From positions 1 through 8,830 of the forward strand of contig JASLEQ010000589.1 of the NCBI GenBank assembly GCA_030151135.1: a stretch of 8,830 bases of DNA, in the 5' to 3' direction. Of this stretch, positions 1 to 6,150 are shown piece after piece. The stretch's first letter is position 1. The number at the start of each line of letters is the position of its first letter. This DNA is from Candidatus Sulfotelmatobacter sp. Its GTDB lineage: Bacteria; Acidobacteriota; Terriglobia; Terriglobales; SbA1. The notes under the pieces were generated by a model, which was not told the origin of the DNA, did not search any database, and was given only the letters and a program-made list of their open reading frames with translations. A program made the position numbers and the translations under genes.

Positions 1-1363
1 TCCAGTTCAGCCCGTTCGCCAGACGGCGCCGCACGTTCCCGCTGTAGTTGTAGTACGAAGTCGTATAAGTAATCAGCAGCGTCTGCACATTCTGCGCGTA
101 GCTGAAATTTCCCGAGAGCTGCCAGCCCGCCAATCGGTGAAACGCATTTACGTTTCCGATGAACCCGAGCGCATTATCACCCTGCGCCGTGCTGCTATCG
201 ACGACCGCGCCCGAGAACGTGAATGTGTCCAGCAGCTTTCGCCCGTAGCCTACGTTGCCGCTGATGAATGTCCCCGTGTAATTCTGCCCGAAGTAGAACT
301 GATCATAGTGCGTCGCTGTCACCGATCCCGAAAGATAATTCGTGAACTGGTATCCCGCGCCGCCCGTCGTCGTAAACGAATGCGCTCCCGTCCCCAGATC
401 GATTCCCGGGACCGGCGCCCCGCTCGGAGTCAGGCTCTGCGCCAGGTAGCCGCTCAGATTACTCATGTAGTTTTCGCTGAAGTTGAAAGAAAGCCTCTGT
501 GTGGGATGGAACCCTACTCCGGCACTCTGGATGTCGTCGATGTAGTTCGAAGAATTCGTCGACTGTCCCGCGCCCGAAAAATAATTGCTATCGGACGAGG
601 TTCGCGTGTAGTTGGCGTAAAACTGGCCGTGGAACGGTAACTCGTGCTGCGCCCCCGCTCCAACGTTGTTGCTCGACGAGTCTTGAATCGACTCCGATTG
701 CCCGGCCAAAAACTGCGGAAACACTGAGTCGAAGACGTCATGCGTGTAAAAAGCATTCAAACGAAATCCCACGATGCTGTAATCGGACCTGACGTTCAAC
801 AGCTTCGTGTTCGAACTCGTCTGCTGGTCTGTGCCGTAAATCGTGCCGCTGCCCTCTCCCTGCGAGTAGCCCACCGAAAGTGTGGGCAGGTTCGGCATCA
901 GCGCGCTCCAGTTCACCGCGAAGCCCTGCCCCTTGCCGATTGTGGTGAAATTTGGCTGCCCGGTCAGTCCGAAGATTCCGCTCGAATTCCGGTCGTAGTG
1001 ATACGAAACCGAACCTGGAAACCGGCTGCCCGTGAAGATGTTCGCGCTGCCCTCAACCCCGCTCGCCCCCGTCAAAGATTGATAACTGGAATTATTTCGC
1101 GACTGGTTGTAATACGGCGTCGCTTCAAATGATAGAAAATTGGGATTGTAGTAGTAGCCCGAAAGCTTCCCGTCGATCCCGCCGTTGAACCCGTGCGATG
1201 ACGGAAGTTCGTCTCCATAGTCCCCGGCGTATCCGAAGCTGACCAACCCGCCCGCCTTCAACTTGGTGTTTTCCCCAATCGAGATGCCTTCGTTAGTCTG
1301 AGCAAAAGCCAGTTGCGCGATTAGCAGCACCGCTATTCCGATGATGTGTTTCGCAACAGTCAT
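1..1363 (-). CDS. Secreted outer-membrane beta-barrel (porin-like) protein, 3' end cut off by window edge
   Basis: An open frame of 454 codons runs from the ATG at 1363 off the left edge with no stop. The N-terminus is a clear Sec signal peptide: K5-H6, a hydrophobic core at about residues 7-18, and an A19-F20-A21 cleavage site before Q22. The mature part is rich in Gly, Ser, Asn, Tyr and Phe and has many short stretches of alternating polar and aromatic residues, such as SVSYHYDR, FYANYTRTSS and TLSVGYSQGE, as expected for transmembrane beta-strands and loops of an outer-membrane barrel. No cysteine is seen, so it is not a heme protein and lacks the N-terminal CXXC of MtrB-type barrels. I cannot assign a named family. 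By context it could be the porin of a porin-cytochrome module, but a general porin or adhesin-like barrel is possible. It lies 193 nt after the kinase gene on the same strand and appears to have its own sigma-54-type promoter. The ribosome binding site is weak (GGGGG, 7 nt before ATG). Confidence 0.8.
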   Translation of the reverse strand, partial: MTVAKHIIGIAVLLIAQLAFAQTNEGISIGENTKLKAGGLVSFGYAGDYGDELPSSHGFNGGIDGKLSGYYYNPNFLSFEATPYYNQSRNNSSYQSLTGASGVEGSANIFTGSRFPGSVSYHYDRNSSGIFGLTGQPNFTTIGKGQGFAVNWSALMPNLPTLSVGYSQGEGSGTIYGTDQQTSSNTKLLNVRSDYSIVGFRLNAFYTHDVFDSVFPQFLAGQSESIQDSSSNNVGAGAQHELPFHGQFYANYTRTSSDSNYFSGAGQSTNSSNYIDDIQSAGVGFHPTQRLSFNFSENYMSNLSGYLAQSLTPSGAPVPGIDLGTGAHSFTTTGGAGYQFTNYLSGSVTATHYDQFYFGQNYTGTFISGNVGYGRKLLDTFTFSGAVVDSSTAQGDNALGFIGNVNAFHRLAGWQLSGNFSYAQNVQTLLITYTTSYYNYSGNVRRRLANGLNW

Positions 1364-1398
1364 GCTCAAACCCCCGGCGGAAGACCTACCCTGGTAAG

Positions 1399-1413
1399 GC
1401 ACAAACCGTGCCA
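1399..1413 (-). promoter_or_regulatory. Candidate sigma-54 (RpoN) -24/-12 promoter of the beta-barrel gene
   Basis: Read on the minus strand the site is TGGCACG-GTTT-GTGC. It matches the RpoN consensus TGGCACG-NNNN-TTGC at all fixed positions except one (G for the first T of TTGC). The preceding base is T, also as in the consensus. The invariant GG and GC pairs are exactly 10 nt apart. With the C of -12 at 1399, transcription would start near 1387, giving a 24-nt leader before the ATG at 1363. The site also contains a 5-bp inverted repeat (GGCAC/GTGCC), so an operator is an alternative reading. The match and spacing are seen directly; promoter activity is inferred. Confidence 0.6.
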
Positions 1414-1435
1414 AACCGGTAACCGCTCGTAACCG
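1404..1435. repeat. Four AACCG direct repeats with 10-7-10 bp spacing
   Basis: AACCG occurs on the plus strand at 1404, 1414, 1421 and 1431. The left pair extends to AAACCG (10-bp period) and the right pair to GTAACCG (1419-1425 and 1429-1435, 10-bp period). One helical turn between copies is typical of direct-repeat binding sites for dimeric regulators. The left copies overlap the predicted -24 promoter element and the right pair lies just upstream of it. Either repression or activation is possible. Confidence 0.4.
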
Positions 1436-1556
1436 GCTAAGACATTGAAAATGAGAGGGAAAGATTCTTCACAGAATGCAAGATTCGGAGGAAAAACAAG
1501 GCCCGGTGCGGCATATCACCCGACAGCGGGGGGAAAGGCGCAACTGATTGATTCAT

Positions 1557-2780
1557 CTATGACGACGAAGCATTTCTGGTTAGCGGCAGCACTACCGCGA
1601 AGGTCGACCCTTTACCCACGGTGCTCGCTACGTCGATGCGGCCCTGGTGGTCTTCGATAATGCGCCGCGCCAGCGATAGGCCGAGACCCGTGCCGTCGCC
1701 CTTTGTGGTGTAGAAGGGCCGGAAGATGTTGGGAAGATTTTCCGGTGGGATGCCGCGTCCGTTGTCGGCGACTTCGATGACCGCGGCGGCATTTTTCTGT
1801 GACAACGTCACCTCCACTTTTCCTTTGCGCTCGATGGCCTGCATCGCATTCAGCAGAAGGTTCAGCATCACCTGGTGAATCTGATCGCTGTCATGCTCGA
1901 TCTCCGGAAGCTCCGGATCTTTGTGCAATGCGATTTCGACTCCGCGGGCCAAGGCTTGCTGCCGGGCAAGCATCACCGCGTGCTCGATGGTGACGTTGAG
2001 GTCGCTCTTGCCGACCTGCGGCGGATGGGGCCGGGCGGTCTGCAGCAGGTCCGTGACGATGTGATTGATGCGCGCAATTTCCTGGCGAACGTCTTTCACC
2101 ACTTCGCGGGCCGGGCTGGTCGCCGGAAGATCACGGCTGATAATTTCGATGACCCCCGCGATTCCAGCAAGCGGATTACGAATTTCATGGGCAAGGCCAG
2201 TCGCCATCTCGCCGAGTGTCGCGAAGTGTTCGGCGCGTGACATCTGGGTGCGGTGCAGGCGTTCGATTTCTTCACGGCTCTCGCGAAGTTGTACGACCAT
2301 CTGGTTGAAGTTGCGTCCGAGATCACCAATCTCGTCGTTGCGGTGCGCGAAGCTGACGCAAGCGGTAAGGTCTCCGCGACCCAGTTGAGCGATTTTCTGC
2401 TGTAGTTCAACCATGGGACGTTGCACGGTGTAGGTGAGGACGACGAGCAACGCGCCGCAAATTGCGACTGCACCTGCGCCCGCTACGAGTAAAACAATGT
2501 GGCGTTCAGGATCGCGCCACGAGAGCGTGGCGAGAAGGAAGAGCAGCATCCCGCCCAGCAGCACGCAGGCGATTGGTACCAGCGCCTTGATTTCCCAGTT
2601 GATACCGAACCAAGTGAGTTCAGGGCCTTGGGGTTCGGATGCGCCAACATCCGCCAGTTCCGGCGAGACGGGCGCGTTTGTGATGCCTCCTTGGCGGTAG
2701 CCGGTGCTGAAGACCCTGGTGCGCGGCGGTGCGGCTGCTTGTGAGTTTTCCAGCTTCGGTCTAATCCCAGGGCTCGTCAT
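1557..2780 (-). CDS. Membrane sensor histidine kinase, HAMP-HisKA-HATPase (NtrB/ZraS/AtoS type)
   Basis: With the ATG at 2780 this is a 407-residue kinase. It has a Pro-rich cytosolic N-terminus of about 60 residues, TM1 at about 64-87, TM2 at about 94-118, and HAMP at about 119-172 with a DEIGDLGRNFNQM motif. A HisKA dimerisation helix carries the phospho-acceptor H198 in AHEIRNPL. The HATPase domain has an N box (NLLLNA, N311), a G1 box (DNGRGIP, D339), an F box (FRPFYTTK) and a G2 box (GTGLGLSL, about 363-370), so all catalytic motifs are intact. The HEIRNPL form of the H box is typical of kinases that phosphorylate NtrC-family sigma-54 activators. Only about 6 residues separate the two TMs, so there is no periplasmic sensor domain; the signal is probably sensed in the membrane or by the N-terminal tail. 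It starts 19 nt after ccsA and is probably cotranscribed. No response regulator is present here. GTG 2840 or ATG 2813/2807 would overlap ccsA; 2780 is chosen because GGAA (2790-2793) lies 9 nt upstream. Confidence 0.9.
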   Translation of the reverse strand: MTSPGIRPKLENSQAAAPPRTRVFSTGYRQGGITNAPVSPELADVGASEPQGPELTWFGINWEIKALVPIACVLLGGMLLFLLATLSWRDPERHIVLLVAGAGAVAICGALLVVLTYTVQRPMVELQQKIAQLGRGDLTACVSFAHRNDEIGDLGRNFNQMVVQLRESREEIERLHRTQMSRAEHFATLGEMATGLAHEIRNPLAGIAGVIEIISRDLPATSPAREVVKDVRQEIARINHIVTDLLQTARPHPPQVGKSDLNVTIEHAVMLARQQALARGVEIALHKDPELPEIEHDSDQIHQVMLNLLLNAMQAIERKGKVEVTLSQKNAAAVIEVADNGRGIPPENLPNIFRPFYTTKGDGTGLGLSLARRIIEDHQGRIDVASTVGKGSTFAVVLPLTRNASSS

Positions 2781-2799
2781 CTCATTTTGTTCCAAAGTT

Positions 2800-4197
2800 T
2801 CAAGCATAGGCATGTAGCCCAGGCAGCAGGTAGGTGACACCGAAAAAGGTGAACATCACGACTCCGAAGCCAAGGATTGCGAAGTAGGCGGCGCGCCGTC
2901 CCCGCCAGCCGCGCGTGATGCGCATATGGAGATAGCCGGCATAGACCAGCCATGTAATCGCCGCCCACGTTTCTTTGGGGTCCCAGTTCCAATAAGAGCC
3001 CCAGGCACGGTTGGCCCAGAAAGCGCCGGCGGCGATCATGAGGGTGAGCAGGGGGAAGGCAATGCAGATGGTTTTGTACGTGATGCGGTCGAGAGCGTCG
3101 GCATCGGGCAAATGGCTCTCAAGATCGTCACGCCGCCACAAGAGCAGCAGATAAAGCAGGTTCGCGAATATACCGCCGACCAACGCTGCCAGAATGAAAG
3201 GGCTGGCTGCGAGGCTAGTCTGATAAATCCCCTCGGCATCGAGTGAGGGATAGCGTCCATCACGAGCCCGGAAGATGAAAAATATCAAAGCTAAAGCCTG
3301 CAGAAGAATGCTGATGAAAACGGCGCGGTTGGCGATCGAGAGGAAAGCCTCATTCTTCCGGAACACTGACAGCGCATAGAGAACAAGGGGCGCCGTAACG
3401 GCGGCGGCTACGAGCAGCATCAACCAACCGAGGTCAGGAATGGTGACAAACAGGCGCACGCCCTTGGAGATGAAGACCTCACTCTTATTCTCGGCGTCCC
3501 ATGCGACGACGTTGAATCCGCCCCAGCGTTCGAACCGCGACAGGACGGCCGCATAGATGGCGAAGGTAAAAATGCTGGTTGCAGCCAGGAAAATGTCGGT
3601 TTCCAGTTTGTCCTGGATCAGGAACATCATGGCCAGCGCGAAGCTTAAGGCGCAGGCGGCGTAGGCAAGCATGGCCAGTGTGACGTGCACGTGCAGCCAG
3701 GTGGATTGCAGGGCTGGAACCAGCGGGCGGACGTCACTGCGAAGGAGTTGCATCAGCACAACGCCCACAATTGCCACTGGCATGGTCACGGTTCCGATGA
3801 CCTTCACGCCATAACGCTTTTCTGCGATGAGGGTGAGAGCAGCGAGGGTCCAAACGAAGCTGAGCAGCATCTCGTACAAACTGGCGAATGGGGGATGGCC
3901 AGCCTCGTACCATCGGTGCGCAACCGCCCCGGTATTGGCGACAAGGCCGGCCCAGGTGGCTAGCGACGCGAACTTGATGTACGACTCGGTCCCGGTGACG
4001 CCGAAACCGAGATACAAGGCGCCCGCGCCTGCATAGAACACCAGCGCTGCGTAAAGCAGATTGGCTTCGCTGAGAAGATTTCCGCTTTTAATTACGTTCA
4101 GAAAAGCGATGAACAGCAGGAAGGCGATGCTGAGGCCGACCATCACGACCAGAGTCATTCCGGTTGCCGGATGCTGTTCCACTTTTGCTCGCGACAT
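2800..4197 (-). CDS. ccsA: CcsA/ResC-type cytochrome c biogenesis protein (WWD heme-handling family), with an enlarged middle
   Basis: This 465-residue polytopic membrane protein is the heme-handling half of System II cytochrome c maturation, working with ResB to export heme and join it to apocytochromes. The tryptophan-rich WWD motif is clear: [13 protein letters not shown] at 399-411. Candidate heme-ligand histidines are H94/H101 ([10 protein letters not shown]), H171 ([14 protein letters not shown]) and H462 ([10 protein letters not shown] at the C-terminus). Databases often call this family CcsB (TIGR03144). The usual protein is about 300-400 residues. Here about 165 extra residues (about 198-362), with roughly four predicted membrane helices, lie between the MMFLIQDK helix and the [13 protein letters not shown] segment, which are normally nearly adjacent. 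No frameshift is apparent. The start has a good ribosome binding site (AAGGAAA, 7 nt before ATG). It lies 69 nt after resB and 19 nt before the kinase gene, consistent with one operon. Confidence 0.93.
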   Translation of the reverse strand: MSRAKVEQHPATGMTLVVMVGLSIAFLLFIAFLNVIKSGNLLSEANLLYAALVFYAGAGALYLGFGVTGTESYIKFASLATWAGLVANTGAVAHRWYEAGHPPFASLYEMLLSFVWTLAALTLIAEKRYGVKVIGTVTMPVAIVGVVLMQLLRSDVRPLVPALQSTWLHVHVTLAMLAYAACALSFALAMMFLIQDKLETDIFLAATSIFTFAIYAAVLSRFERWGGFNVVAWDAENKSEVFISKGVRLFVTIPDLGWLMLLVAAAVTAPLVLYALSVFRKNEAFLSIANRAVFISILLQALALIFFIFRARDGRYPSLDAEGIYQTSLAASPFILAALVGGIFANLLYLLLLWRRDDLESHLPDADALDRITYKTICIAFPLLTLMIAAGAFWANRAWGSYWNWDPKETWAAITWLVYAGYLHMRITRGWRGRRAAYFAILGFGVVMFTFFGVTYLLPGLHAYA

Positions 4198-4266
4198 TGT
4201 TGCGTTTCCTTTCTTTTGAACTCTTCGGCTTCCGACGCGGCTTGAGGCCCCGCCCTTTCAAAACAG

Positions 4267-5727
4267 TTACTTCCCGGCTACCGATGTTTGCGAGTGCTCG
4301 GCGGACTTTTTGTCCGCGACCACAAATTCCAGCTTAAACTCGTTGCGAATCTGATCCACAACGCGCTTGAATGTGACTTCGAAGGCGTCGCGGTTGCGAT
4401 TAGCAGTCCCGCCGACCCACAGCACAGTTTGTCCTTCTTCGTTCACCACGGGCACGACCCAGAACCGTATGTGGACCACGTAGAACACGAAGGTCAATCC
4501 GATCGCCATAAGAATGACGCCGCCCCAGACCGCCCACTGCCCGGGCTCATGCGAAACTTCCAGGCCGGTGAACACTCCGGTCTTCAGATCTTTGGGCTGG
4601 AAGAGGTAAGGAGCCGATTCGTTCTCAGCAATGCCGGGAATTTCAGGGAACCAGATGTTGATGACTTTCTCGCTCTTTGCTGATGTGAGGACTAGATGGG
4701 CGGCTGGATTTACGACTTCGTTGCTCCGCTTGTAAACGTGTCCATCTTCGACGACGTAGTCGGGGATGAATTCCGCGAGCTGTATTTTGTTGTCGGCATC
4801 CAGCGCCACCGCTTGATCACTTGATAATGCAATCTCGCGCGTCTCACCCTTGCCGTCTTTCGGACTAACGCTCAGGATCAGTTTGTCGAGCGTGCCGGTC
4901 CGTCCGTAGCTGGCTTGATAGAAGCGTACGCCGTGATAGACCAGAGGATCGTTGACGACGATTTCCTTGCGGCTGACTTCCTTGCCATGGTCGACGACGG
5001 TCAGCCTGGACCAATATTTCTTAGGGCTGCCGTCAGGATAGGTTTCTTCTCCGGCCGCGTCACAGCGAATGGCGAAGGGGACAGTCTTGATCGAGCCGTT
5101 TCTCAATTCGATCTGGCTGCTCTGGTTGCCGGGCGTCAGCATCAGGAAGCCCTTCCATCCATAGAGCGCGTCGACAATGCCTCCCAGGAAAATCAGCAAC
5201 AGGCTGGCATGGACAATGTAGACGGCCATCTCGGAAAGACGATGACGCTCCGTGAAAAGGGAGAAGCTGTTGGTGCGAACGATGTGTTCCGACTTCCATC
5301 CGAAGTGCTTGAATGCTTTTTCGGCGGCGGCGAGTCCTTCGGAATCGCTGAGAACGGGGATGTACGCCTGGTTTGGCAGGACCCGGCGGAAGTTATCGTC
5401 GGGGCTCTTATACGGCCGCACGAAGTAGCGCCATGCATTGGGGAAGCGCTCGACGGAAGCTGCAATGATGCTGAGGCTGACGAGGATCATCAGCGCGACG
5501 AACCAGCGCGCATGGAAAACGTCCGTCAGGCCGACCGCGTCCAGGAAGTGCAACATTTCGGGAGAATAGGCACGCTGGATGTCGTCGGGGTCCGTGATCG
5601 GACGCTGCAATATTACGGTGCCGGCCGCGGAAAAAATCACAACCAGAATAATCAGGATGACGCCGGTCTTGATGGAACTCAGAGTTTGCCAGGTTTTGCG
5701 AAACACAGAGCGATTCGACGGGGCCAT
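4267..5727 (-). CDS. resB: ResB/Ccs1 cytochrome c biogenesis protein
   Basis: This 486-residue protein is the second half of the System II cytochrome c synthase and partner of CcsA. TM1 is at about 21-41 (TGVILIILVVIFSAAGTVIL), TM2 at about 75-92, TM3 at about 168-186 and TM4 at about 399-418. TM3 contains the family histidine H173 in VHASLLLIFLGG. A large extracytoplasmic domain lies between TM3 and TM4 and carries the ResB hallmark HGVRFYQASYG (265-275). A short amphipathic cytosolic tail follows TM4. Length is in the usual range. An in-frame GTG/ATG-type extension to 5859 exists, but the ATG at 5727 is preferred: it has a strong ribosome binding site (5735-5742), and the extra 44 residues are not hydrophobic and do not look like ResB. 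It is first in the resB-ccsA-kinase block and is divergent from the 16-heme cytochrome gene, its likely client. Confidence 0.93.
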   Translation of the reverse strand: MAPSNRSVFRKTWQTLSSIKTGVILIILVVIFSAAGTVILQRPITDPDDIQRAYSPEMLHFLDAVGLTDVFHARWFVALMILVSLSIIAASVERFPNAWRYFVRPYKSPDDNFRRVLPNQAYIPVLSDSEGLAAAEKAFKHFGWKSEHIVRTNSFSLFTERHRLSEMAVYIVHASLLLIFLGGIVDALYGWKGFLMLTPGNQSSQIELRNGSIKTVPFAIRCDAAGEETYPDGSPKKYWSRLTVVDHGKEVSRKEIVVNDPLVYHGVRFYQASYGRTGTLDKLILSVSPKDGKGETREIALSSDQAVALDADNKIQLAEFIPDYVVEDGHVYKRSNEVVNPAAHLVLTSAKSEKVINIWFPEIPGIAENESAPYLFQPKDLKTGVFTGLEVSHEPGQWAVWGGVILMAIGLTFVFYVVHIRFWVVPVVNEEGQTVLWVGGTANRNRDAFEVTFKRVVDQIRNEFKLEFVVADKKSAEHSQTSVAGK

Positions 5728-5734
5728 TGGTTCG

Positions 5735-5742
5735 TCTTCCTT
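5735..5742 (-). promoter_or_regulatory. Ribosome binding site fixing the resB start
   Basis: On the minus strand AAGGAAGA ends 7 nt before the ATG at 5727. It is the best Shine-Dalgarno match around the possible resB starts, and it favours the 486-residue product over the 530-residue version. Confidence 0.7.
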
Positions 5743-5754
5743 CGCACTCGGGAA

Positions 5755-5771
5755 TGCACGTTCGGAGCCAA
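5755..5771 (-). promoter_or_regulatory. Weak sigma-54-like site before resB
   Basis: On the minus strand the site reads TTGGCTCCGAACGTGCA. The GG and GC pairs are correctly 10 nt apart and the -12 element has the same GTGC as the beta-barrel promoter. Two bases of the -24 half (A to T, G to C) and one of the -12 half differ from consensus. The predicted start near 5744 would leave a 16-nt leader that just includes the resB ribosome binding site. The chance of a random match is appreciable. Confidence 0.25.
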
Positions 5772-5864
5772 CAGCAAATTTAGGCGGCAAGTCTCTGAAG
5801 GGAACGCAGTTAGATTTTTCAAGCGCGTCGTTTGTGGTGGGCTGGTTGGGCCATAACACTCATT

Positions 5865-5880
5865 CGGGCAAGGCTGCCCG
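5865..5880. repeat. Perfect inverted repeat, 6-bp arms, between divergent units
   Basis: CGGGCA-AGGC-TGCCCG is a perfect 6-bp palindrome with a 4-nt spacer. Flanking ATT and AAT add partial symmetry with a small offset. It lies 138 bp upstream of the resB start and about 270 bp upstream of the cytochrome start. It could be an operator or a small hairpin. No T-run follows, so a terminator is unlikely. Confidence 0.35.
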
Positions 5881-6063
5881 GGAATTTCACCCAAGGTTCG
5901 TCCCCAGTGATTACAATCACACGGCCGCAAAATCAGGTCGATGGGCTGCATCCCGCTGAAGACATTGGGACGTGCGCGTTTTCACGGCCCGAGTGTGGCA
6001 GAAGGCCCATTGTTTCAGCGGCTTTGAGACCTGGAGAGCCCGGACTGCGGCCAGCGAAGTGCA

Positions 6064-6092
6064 TTGAACCTTATGTTTCCGAATGGTTTATC
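6064..6092 (+). promoter_or_regulatory. Possible sigma-70-type promoter of the cytochrome gene (weak)
   Basis: TTGAAC (6064-6069) and TTTATC (6087-6092) are separated by 17 nt, matching the -35 and -10 consensus at 4/6 and 3/6 positions. The start would lie near 6099, leaving about 50 nt of leader before the ATG at 6151. It is weak but is the best-spaced pair I could see. Confidence 0.25.
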
Positions 6093-6139
6093 GGACCCAG
6101 GCTCTCTGACGTGGGATACGGCGAGACGCTTGCAAATGC

Positions 6140-6144
6140 AGGGA
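6140..6144 (+). promoter_or_regulatory. Ribosome binding site deciding the cytochrome start
   Basis: AGGGA lies 6 nt before the ATG at 6151. The ATG at 6145 is too close, the ATG at 6160 is 15 nt away, and the upstream TTG (6064) and ATG (6073) lack a comparable site. I therefore start the cytochrome at 6151. Confidence 0.55.
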
Positions 6145-6150
6145 ATGGTA

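Larger units (their letters stand above)
1364..1556. other. Intergenic region between kinase and beta-barrel gene
   Basis: This 193-bp gap holds the sigma-54-type promoter and the AACCG repeats near the beta-barrel start. Further upstream are two copies of AAGATTC (1461-1467 and 1480-1486) with an ATTCT/AGAAT inverted repeat (1464-1477) across the first. Those lie about 75-100 bp upstream of the predicted transcription start, where enhancer sites of sigma-54 activators often sit. No small ORF with a convincing ribosome binding site was seen. A short imperfect stem with a T-run on the minus strand (1492-1522) is too weak to call a terminator. Confidence 0.5.
5728..6150. other. Divergent intergenic region between resB and the 16-heme cytochrome gene
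   Basis: This 423-bp stretch should hold the promoters of both divergent units. Visible signals are the weak sigma-54-like site near resB, a palindrome at 5865-5880 and a weak sigma-70-like pair before the cytochrome (6064-6092). In-frame extensions of resB (to 5859) and of the cytochrome (to a TTG at 6064) exist, but neither adds recognisable protein sequence. No separate small gene with a convincing ribosome binding site was seen. Confidence 0.6.

Noticed and set aside
137..1132. Plus-strand open frames at the left end
   Set aside because: They overlap the uninterrupted minus-strand barrel gene, which has a signal peptide and barrel-like composition. Their products are Arg-rich without recognisable features.
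1492..1522. Possible rho-independent terminator after the kinase gene on the minus strand
   Set aside because: The stem is only 4 bp plus one pair beyond a mismatch, and the T-run is interrupted (TTGTTTTT). Too weak to call.
4915..5856. A 313-codon plus-strand open frame opposite resB
   Set aside because: It is antisense to the conserved ResB sequence, shows no domain or signal and has no good ribosome binding site. It is a shadow frame.
5942..5957. Plus-strand GG-N10-GC element as a sigma-54 promoter for the cytochrome
   Set aside because: Beyond the GG/GC pairs it matches the consensus poorly (TGGGCTG and CCGC), and such spacing is common by chance in GC-rich DNA.
6064..6150. N-terminal extension of the cytochrome to the TTG at 6064
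   Set aside because: It would put 70 residues in front of the signal cleavage site and has no ribosome binding site. The ATG at 6151 has AGGGA 6 nt upstream and a better signal peptide length.
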